From positions 1 to 34,371 of the forward strand of contig JANXRU010000156.1 of the NCBI GenBank assembly GCA_025356715.1: a stretch of DNA of 34,371 bases, written 5' to 3'. This DNA comes from Bacteroidota bacterium (GTDB lineage Bacteria; Bacteroidota; Bacteroidia; B-17B0; B-17BO). Within the stretch, counting starts at the first letter, position 1. Each line of letters opens with the position of its first letter. Below are positions 33,579 through 34,371 of this stretch, in pieces. The notes below the pieces were generated by a model. The model was not told the origin of the DNA. It saw nothing but the letters and a program-made list of their open reading frames with translations, and searched no databases. The position numbers were made by a program, and so were the translations under genes.

Positions 33579-33929
33579 ATGAACTCTTTAATGAAAAAAA
33601 TAAACGAAATTTTAATCAAAGAAAATTATACGTTTAAACAATTAGCCGACTATTTGAATTTATCTGAAGAGCAATTAGAAAATGGGTTAGTTAACAAAAC
33701 TCTTGAAATCCGTCATCTTGAAGAAATATCTAAAAATTTAAAAGTACCCTTATATAGTATATTTAGAGACGCAAATATTAAAATTGATTATTCTGAAAAA
33801 CCTTACTACATTAACAAACTGTGGAATGATGGAGAAGATTCTTCTCCACAAAAATTACAAGAGGAAATTGACATGCTAAAAAAAGCATTAGCCTATAAAG
33901 AAGAAGAATTAAATAAAAAACTTAAATAA
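33579..33929 (+). CDS. Small HTH (XRE-like) protein with C-terminal coiled coil
   Basis: 116 residues. Residues about 5-65 resemble a five-helix XRE/lambda-repressor HTH: INEILIKENYTFKQLADYLN, turn, LSEEQLENGLVNKTLEIR, then LEEISKNLKVPLYSIF. A short linker precedes a charged helix (about 90-116, PQKLQEEIDMLKKALAYKEE) that may dimerise. It begins 24 bases after rodA on the same strand and may belong to the rod operon. DNA binding is likely by family; the target is unknown. The gene ends two bases from the convergent threonine aldolase gene, with no terminator seen between them. Confidence 0.65.
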   Translation: MNSLMKKINEILIKENYTFKQLADYLNLSEEQLENGLVNKTLEIRHLEEISKNLKVPLYSIFRDANIKIDYSEKPYYINKLWNDGEDSSPQKLQEEIDMLKKALAYKEEELNKKLK

Positions 33930-33931
33930 AT

Positions 33932-34371
33932 TTACATTTTTTTTAGTACATTAATAACTACTTCTAACTTATCATCTGTGAAATCAAGATGAGTTACAAA
34001 ACGAATAGTTTGTTTACCAAAGGCTGCTAGCTTGATGTGGTATGGTTTTAAAGCCTCTTCAAAAGAAACAGCTGTATATTTATCTGTTAAGTTGAAAATG
34101 ATAATATTCGTCTCTACAGGCAAAACACTTTCTATATATGGCAACGTTTTTAATATAGCTTCGATTTGTTTTGCACGACGATGATCTTCCTTTAAACGTG
34201 TAATATTATTATCTAAAGCATAAATACCTGCAGCTGCTAAAATTCCTGCTTGGCGCATCCCTCCTCCAAATACTTTACGAACACGTCGAGCTTTTTTAAT
34301 GAATTCTTTAGAACCTAACAACAATGACCCAACTGGTGCACCTAACCCCTTTGATAAACAAATAGAAATTG
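33932..34371 (-). CDS. ltaE: Threonine aldolase (3' part; 5' end lies beyond the window)
   Basis: The frame is open to the window edge, so the gene is partial. The visible part starts ISICLSKGLGAPVGSLLLGS, which contains the PLP-binding lysine motif SKGLGAPVGS of low-specificity L-threonine aldolases, followed by the hallmark FGGGMRQAG and, near the end, IRFVTHLDF. It cleaves L-threonine or allo-threonine to glycine and acetaldehyde. The apparent start at 34324 is an internal TTG (Leu) codon and not the real start. The C-terminus is complete, ending VLKKM. Assignment is secure at family level; the symbol is by similarity. Confidence 0.9.
   Translation of the reverse strand, partial: ISICLSKGLGAPVGSLLLGSKEFIKKARRVRKVFGGGMRQAGILAAAGIYALDNNITRLKEDHRRAKQIEAILKTLPYIESVLPVETNIIIFNLTDKYTAVSFEEALKPYHIKLAAFGKQTIRFVTHLDFTDDKLEVVINVLKKM

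Noticed and set aside
33932..34324. A complete 130-residue protein starting at 34324
   Set aside because: The start is an internal TTG; the frame continues to the edge and contains the PLP-lysine motif, so the gene is a partial threonine aldolase.

Overview
The window looks like chromosome of a low-GC Bacteroidota bacterium, most likely from the Flavobacteriia/Chitinophagia side; I cannot place it lower. The evidence is a PorP/SprF-family protein next to a 2445-residue protein with a type B type IX secretion (T9SS) sorting domain, -7 promoter elements of the Bacteroidota form TAnnTTTG, A-rich leaders without clear Shine-Dalgarno sequences, and the order purH-mreB-mreC-mreD-mrdA-rodA typical of the phylum.

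Layout. (1) 1-3432, minus strand: a tightly overlapping run of a PAP2 phosphatase, a secreted beta-propeller protein, a GNAT acetyltransferase, a polytopic membrane protein resembling polysaccharide polymerases, and the first codons of another membrane protein. Overlaps of 20, 4, 4 and 4 bases point to one transcript, perhaps for a lipid-linked glycan. (2) 3433-6447, plus strand: class III polyhydroxyalkanoate synthase, PhaE then PhaC, separated by a strong hairpin-T terminator. Two palindromes flank the phaE promoter, and one or two tiny membrane-peptide ORFs may lie downstream. (3) 6448-9311, minus strand: a TPR lipoprotein, peptide deformylase and IMP dehydrogenase. (4) 9312-20777: a TPR sensor kinase and LuxR-type response regulator on the plus strand, converging on an operon of the giant T9SS adhesin-like protein and its PorP/SprF partner on the minus strand. 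Similar palindromic GTGCTA/C6 elements lie upstream of the kinase and of the giant gene, so the regulator may control both. The giant gene holds an exact 660-bp higher-order repeat and a domain inserted inside a SprB-type repeat. (5) 20976-25536: UvrB, a secreted protein of unknown function, and a class I/II aminotransferase. (6) 25705-33929, plus strand: PurH, then the rod-shape/elongasome operon mreB, an extra outer-membrane barrel gene, mreC, mreD, mrdA (PBP2), rodA and a small HTH/coiled-coil gene. (7) 33932 to the edge: the 3' part of a threonine aldolase gene on the minus strand.

Most genes are ordinary chromosomal genes. The parts that stand out are the adhesin/secretion/two-component locus, the regulatory DNA around the PHA genes, the paired dyads before mreB and the barrel gene inside the mre operon. 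No tRNA, rRNA, CRISPR array, insertion sequence or prophage was seen.
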